This document shows positions 37,501-49,152 of a DNA stretch of 64,000 nucleotides, piece after piece. Every line of letters starts with the position of its first letter. Position 1 is the first letter of the stretch. Under the pieces are notes generated by a model. It was not told the origin of the DNA. It did no database searches and saw nothing but the letters and a program-made list of their open reading frames with translations. The position numbers and the translations under genes are program-made. Origin of the DNA: Sebastes aleutianus. Lineage: Eukaryota > Chordata > Actinopteri > Perciformes > Sebastidae. The stretch covers positions 14,777,444 to 14,841,443 of the forward strand of contig CAKAKS010000038.1 of the NCBI GenBank assembly GCA_916700875.1, in the 5' to 3' direction.

Positions 37501-40500
37501 TTTAGCCCACAGATATCCCTTTACCGTCTGCTATTGTGTAAAACCAGCAGGTTCAACATATGAGAGACGGACATAACATAACAAGCTCATCTCCCACTGT
37601 CACCTCCCTACCAGGGGTGCAAAACATGTTGTTTTTTCCTTTTCTCCTTCCCATTTATTGTTTTGCTTCTCAGCACATCTCATCAATTCAAAAATATGTA
37701 ACACATGTGTCAGGGACACTTTGGTCCTCTCTCTTCCTCCGCCTTCTTCCAGACCCTCAATTTATCCTTCTTTTTGAAAAGAATGGCTTATTCCTGGAAC
37801 ATCAGCAGTAGTCCAGGTTTGTCATTGAGCTGTACCATCATCTCTGCTGGAGTGCTTTTGTCATGATGGCCCACTGTTGACACTGTCGTTTTTAAATACC
37901 ATTATTAAGCCGGTTATAATTGACTGTGCCAAGCTGCCCTCAGGAGAGCTAAAGCTATAGTGTTCTTAAATGGAGGTGGAAGTTGTCACTCACATTTGTG
38001 AGTAGGCTAGTTGTTTTCCTCTTGTCATTATATTACAGATAATCTTCCTTTAGCTGTAAATCTCACGTGGATTGCGTGATTTTACTTCTGCTCTCCTTGC
38101 CGCTCATGATGCAAAGGACGAGGCAAATATATCTCCCATGCGTCTGGCATCAGCCCTCCAGTTCCACGAGCATGCAACCTGGCAGGTGCCAGCGATCCGC
38201 ACCATGTGATCACTGACTATTTGGCTGCCATGCCACGTAAAACACAGAAGCAAAGCACGAGGAAACTGTCAGACACGCTGTCAAGAGTGTTGCCCGCATC
38301 GTCCCAGGGCTTTCACATGGTACCGGACAGTCAGTGGTCTGTCTGTCCAGATCACCCCATCACTCTGCAGGACGGCTAGTCCCCACTGACACAGACAAAA
38401 CACACACAAACACTGAATTCCTCAGGTATGTTTGTGTTTCTCTTGACGCACTCATGTGCTTGTTTGGTGTAATTTTTCCTTCATGATAATTGCGCACAAG
38501 TAGCTTTTTAAACAGCACTTTACGAAGACCAACAAAAAGTGTTATATTGCTACAGTTGCATCTGTAAATGTTATTATTGCAATTCAATAATGTGACACTT
38601 TAAATAACTAATGGATTGTTTCTTTAGAAATATACCGGCCTGAGGTCACATATCTGCATCTAACAGAGAAGCTAATTTAATGGATAAGTGGCATTAGAGT
38701 TAATTACTAAGTTGTTTGCTCCTGTTAAAACCTGTAACTTTTATTTTTCAAACTAGCATTTAAAGGCTTGACATACAGAAGTCAAGGTTGCGTGTGTTTC
38801 ACTGATTTTTAATTAGGGACGAAATCTAATGTAGGTGCATGTTGGGAAGAATTTTAAATTTGCTGCACGTGTTAGACCAACACAGTTGAAGAACAACTTA
38901 TTTTTGCAGTAGCTGAACACATATTTTAATTTCAAATGATGATGCAGCAGTATTTTACTACATGATGCATGACTTACTGTAAATTTAAATGTGGTAGACA
39001 GCTGTATGACGTTAGTACCACGAGGTTACTTGAAATTGTGCAAGACATGACTGGCTTTTCACCACAAATAGATGCATTGTTCGAAGCCAGAATCATAACT
39101 TGGCTGAAGGCAACAACGGTTCCACCATAACACTGTCAAAGATAGTTTCCTGCCTGTCAGAATATTAACATTGCGTAAAGGAATACTTGAATCTTTCTAC
39201 AGTATAACCCATTAATGCAGGGTTTTTCTTGGCTCAAAATGAGGCAAAGGTGATACAGTACCTCAGCCGTGACCTCATGAACCTATATATTATTTTAAAT
39301 GGATCAATGGGCAAAATTTCACAAAAACATTTGTATACGGCTTATGTGTGCATAGCCATAATTTGAAGTGATTTGGTTTGTAACTAGTCAAATGATTTTA
39401 TTGGTAATACTTTATTTAACAATTCATTAATTACCAGGTCATTCCTTAGTAACTGCTCACATTTTTGTTAGGGCTGGCCAATATGGAGAAAATCAAATAT
39501 CCCGATATTTTTACCGAATGCCTCGATATCGACATTGCGACGATATTGTAGGGTTGACTTTTGGTGCTTTCACAAAATATTTACACAATGACATTTTTTT
39601 ATAAATAATCATCAATAATGTGGATATAATGATTAAGTGGGTAAAGGCAAATAATAGATAATAAAATATTAAAAGCAGAAAAAGGCAACACTTAAAACAC
39701 TTATGCCATATTACGATATCCCAAATCAAAAAAGATATCTCGTCTCATATCACAATATCGATATAATATTAATATATCACCCAGCCCTAATTTTTGTGTA
39801 TCATATTATAAAGTGTTACCATTTTATTTTTTTGAACAATGATGCAGTCTCAAATCAAATATGCAGTTTTCGATTTTTATATTAAAAATGTAACTTATTT
39901 TTCCTGTTTTGTGACAAAATTTCACACGACTAATACTCCAAAGAACAATAATAAGTAATTCATTATCCACATTGTGTTTTCACTCTGCACCACTTTGCAG
40001 TATTCCACTGTTGGAGCTCAAGTTGGCAGGAGTGCATTTAATGCAACATCTTGACAGGTTTTATCATTACAGATATGGTCAGAGTTTTTTTGTTGCTTTT
40101 TGTTACTGATGTTTCTTTCAAGTCACACAAACTGTGACACTCTTTGATGTGTACCCCTCTTCTAGCTTCACTTAAATGGCCAATTTGTGTGACACACAAA
40201 TCACATACCTTCCCCCCCCCCTCCCTCCGTTGAGTGCTCAATCACTCGTGGCTAATTTTAGCTAATACCCCCTACCTGTCTCGTTATGCTAAGCAGAACA
40301 ATAGCTCCAGATAAAAATAATTTCTCCTCAGTCTTAATCAGACACCATTTACAGGTAAATGCAACGACAAACAAGCAAGGAAAAACCATGAAACGCACAT
40401 CTAAGGGAATTTACAGTAAGTGGTGGTGGTATGGGGGGGAGGGCCACTTTTATTTTTCTCTTGTCCTCTTGACATGAAATCAGTGATGACTTCAATGAAA

Positions 40501-43500
40501 GGCACACTCAGGGAAGCCTCTCAGCAGGCACTCTAGGCCACCTTACGTGGGCTAATGTTCCTCTGAGACACGGACAGTGATGCCTTTTCAGTGTGGCAGG
40601 CAGAAGTAAGGAGGGAGGGATGGGAGGACGGCGTGTACACCCTAAAAAATGTGATCAATGGTTTACTTAAAAAAATTAAGGCAACAAAGTGACACGTAAT
40701 ATAATTGAGTAGATTTTACTACTACAAATTTGATTAAAAAGTATTGAATAAATTAAGTAAATCCAAATTAATTTCACAAGGAAAACTGATTTATATTTAC
40801 AGAATATCTGGGTGAAATTGATTTAGATTTACTGAATATTTGGGTAAAATTGATTTATATTAATTACTTATCTTGGTGAAATTGATTTACATTTACTGAA
40901 TATCTGGGTGAATTTGATTTATATTAATTAATTATCTGGGCAAAATTGATTTATATTTACTGAATATCAGGGTCAAATTGATTTATATTTACTGAATATC
41001 AGGGTAAAATTGATTTATATTTACTAATTATTTGGGGGAAATTCATTTATATTTACTAATTATTTGGGTAAAAATGATTTGGATTCACTATATAAAATAC
41101 ATAATATCAACTAACATTTTAACACATAGTTGCTTGAATCCATTCAATAATATTGATTGTCACTTTGTTGCCACAAATTTTCTATGTCTAATCTACTAAA
41201 TATCATGCCTTTTTGGTGCCACAGTTTACTTCGGTTGGGCCAACAGATCACAATGCATAAGTACAGCAGGTAAACATTTATTTGAGCCATTTATAAATTA
41301 TTAAGTTTCTCCAATGTTTTTCAAGTGCAAAGTGCAAACATACAACAATAAAGTAGAGAGGGGCTATAATAAAACAAAGAAAGAAACCATGCATGTGTAC
41401 AACAGGGATACAATTAATATTTACCTGACAAATGTATACTTGAGACTACTTGACAGACTTGGAGTGATGAAAAGGCTAAATTTACCAAAACTGCACAATG
41501 ACCTATAACCTCTGCCCATCACTTTATTACAGGCACAGATTCCTTTTTTTGGATGTGATTAAAGGTTTAGTCCTGATAGTTTATTGCATTTAAATTACGT
41601 TGTATGTTTTCAGACTGCAATTATTTTTTTAAATTTGAATATGAAATATTTTTTATGACATGCACTAATTGAAATCCTCAGGGCCATTATGTTTTTCAAA
41701 CAGCTAAAAGTAAGCGATAAAATATCACATGTTAATTGACTTACAGTTTGGGGTAAGGTCAAGTGCTTACATTTGCCTTACATCTTCACTACTGGCTAAA
41801 ATAGGACTCTGGACAATCACATTATTCATTTGTTAAAATTCCCCAATTAAAACCTATTAAATTTGCATCCCTGGTGTACACAGTAGAATCACAAGGTACA
41901 AGAACAGCTACCTGTGGCATTATTAAGTCAAAAACATAATACCACTCCCCTCAAATGAGTATGATTGTTTCTTTCTAAATAACCACCTGCAACACTGAAA
42001 CTTGTGCATTTTACAAAAATAACTAACCCTTGGAAGTAACAATGTGACAGTTTTCACAATTACTTAACAATTCCCTTCATTCTGCAAGGGTCCATTTTCT
42101 TAAGCTAGTAGCTTATTCTTGAGGCTGTTCACTTTTGGGGACAAATTCAAACAATCCAGCTTGAGGAAGAGTTTCTGGAAGACTTCAAGCGTGTACCTGA
42201 GCTCCTTTGGATAGGCGAGGTTCACTGCATATGCCAACCCAACGAGCAAGGAGCAAGCCCTTGGAAAGTTACCCAGAGCAGTCAGAACTTTCATGCCCTC
42301 GATCACAATACCGATGTCGCCGGGAACCTCTGAAGTATTAGTCTTGATGTTGTAGATTTTCATCCTCTGTACAGCAAGGTCCTGTGACACACTGTCTTCA
42401 TCAGCATCCTGAAATAGCACAAACATTGTATTTCAGAGTATGCAGCCGATAGAGAAGGTCCTAATTGAACATCTCCCAAATTGCTTCTAACCCTTTGGAG
42501 AAGAAAATCTGGGGCTGTCAAAGCTGTTGCACATCAGTGTTTTAGAAAAATCTGAAATAATGTACTTGCAAAAGCATATTTTTATGCCAGGTAAGTTAAA
42601 AAAGATCCAATCAGCTCACCAACAAATCAAAACAATTCAGTGACACCAGAGATGATGGTCTGAACTGACTCACAGTTGTAAATATTTATAAATGAAATTT
42701 TTGAAATTAAATCAATCCAGTGCTCCATAAATTAATTTCTTCCTTGCACTTGTGTATTGATGAATAGCTTATTCTACATTCAATAACACAGGCTGGTCAC
42801 CTGTCAACCAGTCCTCTATGGCAGTGTACGCTCACTCCTGAAACTTGAAGTAATCCACAGCAACTGGATCAACTCTGCTCCTTAATTTATTTTAGAAGTT
42901 GCCTCAGTCTCTCCGTAAAACTGTCTCTCAGCTGCTTTGTGAATAGCTCTTAGGAAAAAACTCTTAGCTAGGAACTTTTAGGGCCAAATTTTAAAGAGAA
43001 GAAGTCAACTACTGATAACTTGAATTATGTCAGTTGGTAAAATCAGAATGAGATGGTGAGCATTTAGTAACACCTATTTCTACAGTAGTACGTACGAATT
43101 CTGTAATGGAAAACAAAGACTTTACACACAGAGAGAACAATGATTACTTACACGACTCAACAAACCTATAAAAACCTTGTCAAAAATTACTGAAGAAATA
43201 GAGTTAAGATCGTATTGTGTTATTTGACCTTCCCAAGACATACTGTACAAGGTGAGAAATGAGAGAGAGAGAGAGATCAGTTTCTTTATATTTTAACATT
43301 CAACTTACATCATACTCTTTTAAGAGTTGATCCGTCGATTCCCCAAGGTACACCATCAAACACTAAATGACAACATCTCTGGTCATGTTGATGCTTGGAT
43401 TACTTGGGGCCTGGAATGACAAAAATAAACATAGTTCAAGTTCTATTCAAGTAAAAATCATCCACTGACCTCAAACTGGCCAGAAGATGCAATTTTTAAC

Positions 43501-46500
43501 ACTAAGTGGCTTATATTACTGTTTAACAAACTCCTATCAAGCATCCTTAATGTGCTGTCCAAGTGACCAGTCTACTGAAACACTTCCCGTTATTACTGAG
43601 GTTTCCAGGGAACCAGCGGGGACTCCAGGAGGTCATTGGTCCCATCAAAGAAAGAGTGCATAGCACATAAACTCCCATAAAACTACAACATTTACACCTT
43701 TCTTTTTGTATGGATTAAACAAACAACACATTACATTTTAATCAGTGAGCTCTCAATGTGCTGGTAGGCAAATTTTGTTAACTTTGGACCGTCTCCCCTT
43801 GTTTCCAGTTTTTTATGATAAGCTATGCTGCTGGTTGTAGCTTCATATTTATAGTACAGACATGTGAGTGATATCAATCTGATATCATCTACCAAATTAT
43901 CTTCCAGCGGTTTGATCACAAAATTCCTAAAAAATAATATTAACAAACATAATACTCATTGAAGGATACCTTGAGTAGGATAGCCTGCAGCCTCAACCCC
44001 ATGGTTCCGCCCTTGGAGTAGAAGAGGTTCAGAAGCCTGGGAGTGTATTCATCCAGCTTGGACATGCACTTTGATTCAAGGTGCACAGTTGTGATTCTGT
44101 GAAACTCATCCTGGATCTGAAAGACCAGTAATAAAACCAGCTTTAAAGCCTCAAATATTACTATTATACAATTTTATGACATCCGTGTTTGCTGATTGTT
44201 TACCTTCTGGGTTAAATCATCTGACTGTACACTGCGGGATTCCTGATGGAAGTACCAACTTCTCAATTCGGTCATCAATCATCACTCGGAGCTTTGCCTA
44301 CATCTCTGCCAGCCTGACAAGAATGTGAATAGACAAAAGTTCAATAGCATCACAAGCAGAAGTTTAAAGATGAGACAAGACATACAGTGAGTAACGTAAT
44401 TAAGAGGCTGGAGTGTGCCACCAGAATAGAAAAAAAAATAGAACTAATTAATTTATTAATTAGATTGTTAATGTAATTAAAGTATATTTAAATTTGCCAA
44501 TTACAAATATTTCCTTATTCTGTATTTAATCAATAACATAATTGTAATATTAGTATTTGTTGTTTAGTATGTGTTGATACTGTATATATTACATTAAAAT
44601 TTAGTTTATAGGGTTTTTGTCTGAAATCTAAAAAAAATTCAGAATAAATTATTATTACTATTATTTACAATATTACAAGAAGAACATGTGATTAATTTGA
44701 GTAATATAAATTGTAACTAGGGTGTGGAAAAGTATGCACAAACCATGTGTTATCATAGCTTAATTATATGTCTATGAGAAATGAGTGATCAGTATTTTAC
44801 ATTTTCTGCTGCTTTAATTCAAATTCAGGTTGGAACTACAGGGTTTTTTGAACATCACTGATAATCAAAACTGAAGCAAATCTGCTTTCTAACCTGCAAA
44901 AGTTGATACAAAAAAAGCTAGTATTAACCAAATTTTGTATTGCAAAACAAACGGTGTACAAAACATTACACAACATGTACTGTATGTGAAACATTGTATC
45001 ACATCAGATTGTGTATTGAATATAAGTGTGATACATACCTGTTGATAGATTTCAGTCAAAGACTCTTGATGCACCTGGAAAGACATTCATATTAGCTTTA
45101 ATTCATGTAGCTGGTATGTCAATATACAGTAAAAAGATCACTTTCACCGTCTGTGGCATATTCTACAGATGTCTAGACATTGAAACTGTAGTAATGTTGC
45201 TGGTATGATGTCAATAAAATGTCAAACGGTCATTTTGACTGTCTATCTTTGCTGTGAACGGCAGCACAAGGAAAACAATAGACGAGACCAGTAATCTGTA
45301 GAAGAGACTCAGCTCTGCAGCCACGCTGCGCTGCTCAAGCGGTAACTAGTTTACTGACCTCAAATCCGCATTCACTAACGAGGCTTGGTGTAATCTGTCC
45401 GCATGAGCTGCAAACACTGTTTGAAAGTAACGCTACTCCAACAGAGTCAAAGTAAAGCGGGTCGGTTCTACCATCTGAATCCCGCTGTGGCCTCATAGCA
45501 CCGTGAAGAGAGACATTAAACTGCGAGGCTCTGTGAATTAGTGATTAACAGCAACCAGAACATTCACTAAACACAATCACGAACTTTAGAGAGAGAGAGA
45601 GAAAGAGGAAATAACGCACTTTCAAAATGTAATGACAAACCCTGATTAAACTACTGATTTTTAGGCTACAAAAGCTGACAAGTTGGTAACTGCTTTCAAC
45701 AGTTTACTTGAGAAAACGAAATGTAGTAATGTCAAATATCTCTTATAATTAATCACCTCTGAGAGCAGGAAAGTTTGTTTGTTTAAGTTTAATTGTGCAT
45801 GTTAATGCACACTTAAACAGGTCTGGGGTCTGGCTACTTGCTGGCGTTAGCTAGCTTGTTAGTGGGGGGGATGGGTGGAAGCTCCTATGAACATGTGTAA
45901 AAGTAGATTAGCTGGTATATTCAAAGGGCATTATATGTGGTATAACGTTATACCTGGGAAAGTCACATGAAATTGTAATATAGAGTCAGTCTCTTTTTAG
46001 GTCCATGCCTTTAGTTGAATCAAAGATAACACAGACTGACTATGAATACAGGCCTAGCTAAAGTTAACATTAGATAGTTGATTTTTGACTTACAGTGCAG
46101 TAAAGTTGGCATTTTTGGTAACTTGCAGTAACGTAAAACAATGTTAAACTGCTACAGCAACTTGGCTATAAATTGTTCGTTAATAACTAAAAACAGTTAA
46201 ACAGGTCTTACCTTTGTGAAAACGGTAAAATGTCGGTCCCTCAATGTGTGGCAGACAACGCTGGAAGTCCATGTGGCGCCAAAATGCCGTGGGCGGAAGT
46301 GTAGTAAAGTGATTGAAACTAAAGACATCCCAATGAGTAAAATTTATCAATTTTCTGCATCGTTAATGTAACTGATAAAATATAATTAAGTTCTACTCAG
46401 TGATTCACAGCTGATTTTACTCAAACAAAATTAAGTAAAATACAATTAATAAATCATTCTAATTTGTTCAATTCAGCTCAATGTGATTCCAAACTACCCA

Positions 46501-46996
46501 AAGTCTTTTTTATTATGTAAAAGTTACTATTATTTATTAATTAAATATTAATTAACCCCAATCCCAGTTTTTACAGTGTAGCCCAGCGCAGGTAGATAAT
46601 TTGTGACAGAAAGTGTCTACAGAGCCGGTGCAACAAGGGGAACAGCAATGACAAATAGGAGTGCTCATAAGCCCAATGCAATATCATCAGGACTGTGTGT
46701 GTGTGTGTGTGCGCTCCAGACCCATGCAAACAAACCACAGGAGAACATGAGGCTTTAAGAAGTACACCACTATAATCCAACAAACCGTACAATAACTTAC
46801 ACAGCCTGATGTAATTCTCTGGCATCAACCATTCATACTTGCTTTAATTGTTCTGATTTTGCTCCAGTTACGTATTGATTCTTACCAGATGGTTATGGGT
46901 GTATTGGGTCGTGATGAATTTTTGCATATAAACGTAATTTCTCCATGTAGAACAATTTGAGCCCCACAAACGAATGAGAGAATAAAAAAACAGCAC

Positions 46997-47035
<39 letters not shown>

Positions 47036-48844
47036 GGAAGCCCTTTGTGCCCAATGTTGTAAATGCTGAAAAGAATTCAGCCTTTGAAATTGAAACCCCC
47101 AGCTCGTCTGTCTTTGAGTATCCTGGGCACTTAACTGCAGAAAAGGTACCCTGAGGACACAGATAATCAGACAAAGCAAACTAGTATCAAAACAAGATGT
47201 ACAGATTGTTTCAATTTTAAATCGAAGTGTACAAAGTTTTCGTTTTCTTAACTGGGTGCAGGACAGGTTGCACAGACAGCAGAGATCATGGATTTCTATA
47301 AATTTCCCCCCGGGTAACCTGCTTGACACATTCGATTATCGTTACTGGATATGAAGAATGCCATTTCCCAGATATACTGAATATGAGAAGGTGTTATGGG
47401 ATTTATCAAGCAAATCTTGTTTATATTTAAAAGCATAAAGTTCCCAGTAACACAGGCATATAAAACGATGCGACTAGTGGATTTGTGGTTAGCTCGCAAG
47501 CTGAAGCAGTTTACCTACCAGCCCCGCTTGTAGTCCCTATGTCACCGAGCCTCCAGAAACACATTATGTTCGAAGGGACACTGATGCAGTTCCCTTTATC
47601 ACTTTCTGGTGTGACAGAGCTCTTTTATAAGAATTGAATTATACTGAAAGAGTTTTGCAAATCAGCCACTTGAGGCCAATTGCATGTTGCATTCACCATA
47701 TATATTTTTTCTGTTACACATTTCACAATCTATCTGACTTTCTGTATTTTTATGCCTCTGTGCCTGCGAAAGCCGTGGCCGGAGGCATTATGTTTTCGGA
47801 TTGTTTGTCCATCCGTTCATACATACATACGTACGTCAGTCCATCCCATTCTTGTGAACGCTATATCTCAGGAACGCCTGGAGGGAATTCCTTCAAATTT
47901 GGCACAATGGATGAAGTGATTAGATGTTGCTGGTCAAAGGTCACTGTGACACAAAACACGTTTTTGGACATAACTTAAGAATTGTTGTGCTAATTATGAC
48001 AATTTCACACAAATGTCTAACAGGATAAAATGATGAAGTGATGACATTTTTTGACAGACATGGATGTAAACTGCAACCTCACTGGCTGGCAGAGGCATAC
48101 AACCGCGAGGCGGTAATTCTAGTTTCCTTTTGATATGTGATTTGTAGCATTTAATGTAGCTTCCTGGAGTCTGACATTATCACAACCAGCCATTTGCGGT
48201 CTGAAAATCCCCGCACAATTTCTGTGAACGGTGAGCAACCTGAGGTGCCCTCCAATCAAATTTCCCCCTCTCCACTTTCTGACAAGTGGAGGAGACATCC
48301 AGTGGCCCTCCTAATGAATTCCCACTAGCTCACTGTCTGCTTCTGGCAACATGCTCCCCATTTCTATTAGCCCTCCACTGAGTCAGAGGGAGGTGGAGCA
48401 GGAGTCCGGGACCAGGAGGGATGTAGAAGGAGAGAAAGGAATAAGAATTGAGTGCAAGAGAAAGTGTGTATGTGTGTAGTGAGACAGAGCAGCTGCTTAG
48501 CGCCATGCTAATGGTCATCTCCTCTCTCCTCCTTGGCTGTCCCCAAAAGAGGAGAACCTGTGCTCCCCAAGAGACATGATACTCAGTGGTAGGCAGCTCT
48601 GTCTGTTTGTTTTCAGAATCACAACACGCACACACCTCCTTACCCCTCCTCCCTCCTCCCTCGCTCCTTTCTCTCCACCACAACCTTTCCAGATGGATAC
48701 AGACGCTTTCTTTTCTTTCCTTCCTCTTTCTCTTTCGATGTAAATGAAGCTTAATTGGCTGGGAGTAAAAACTCCAAGTGGCCTCCGCATATCACATCAC
48801 CAACTGAGAAAACCTCAAAGCTGACCCGGGGGCTTCGTCTCTGT

Positions 48845-48879
<35 letters not shown>

Positions 48880-49117
48880 TCCTTTGTCATACCTCTCTCC
48901 TTGTGAGGACCGTCCATTTATTAACCAGCTAATAACTTAAATGTTAACCATCTGAACGTCATGCCTAACCTCAACTCTCACCATAGCTTTAACTTAATCC
49001 TAATTCTAAATTCAACACTGAATTAAATCTTCTAAGGTAACATCTTTAAGGACTTGCTAATATGTCCACAATCCTATTTTATAAATTGGTTCTCATAAAG
49101 ATAGAAGCACTGGAACA

Positions 49118-49152
<35 letters not shown>

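Larger units (their letters stand above)
42100..46301 (-). pseudogene. Decayed SAMD3-like gene inside the transposon-like unit
   Basis: Six putative exons read on the minus strand: 46212-about 46300, 45039-45074, 44204-44313, 43970-44116, 43309-43410 and 42100-42408. The last three join in phase 0. They show peptides of a large fish family annotated as sterile alpha motif domain-containing protein 3-like: DEFHRITTVHLESK, LDEYTPRLLNLF, CLMVYLGEST, DADEDSV and, near the end, SYPKELRYT-like AYPKELRYTLEVFQKLFLKL. No SAM domain is present in the visible part. Disabling lesions: TAG right after a candidate ATG (44298-44300), a frameshift near 44232-44240, and TAG in frame (43363-43365). Splice sites remain consensus. 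The family name is from recalled resemblance; the protein's function is not known to me. Confidence 0.65.
40638..46578 (-). mobile_element. 5.9-kb DNA transposon-like unit carrying a decayed cellular-type gene
   Basis: The left end reads CACCCTAAAAAATGTGAT and the right end in reverse CACTGTAAAAACTGGGAT, 14 of 18 identical. TA is present outside both ends and may be a target duplication. CAC(T)G-type ends with AT-rich sub-terminal sequence recall the CACTA/EnSpm group, but I hold that loosely. Within lie a 32-bp tandem array (40788-41098) and, on the minus strand, a multi-exon pseudogene from its promoter-like start (about 46300) to its stop (42100). No transposase frame is visible, so the unit would depend on an enzyme supplied elsewhere. 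An alternative is a host gene retro- or segmentally duplicated between unrelated repeats. The retained introns exclude simple retrocopying. Confidence 0.6.

Noticed and set aside
40788..41098. CRISPR-like regular repeats
   Set aside because: The 32-base units are contiguous with no unique spacers, in a vertebrate genome; a minisatellite.
43731..43946. 71-codon minus-strand frame as a further SAMD3-like exon
   Set aside because: Lies between two good exons that already join in phase; peptide lacks family phrases and adding it is not needed.
46868..47329. 153-codon minus-strand frame
   Set aside because: Reads through the (GT)n array as HTHTHT; microsatellite artefact.
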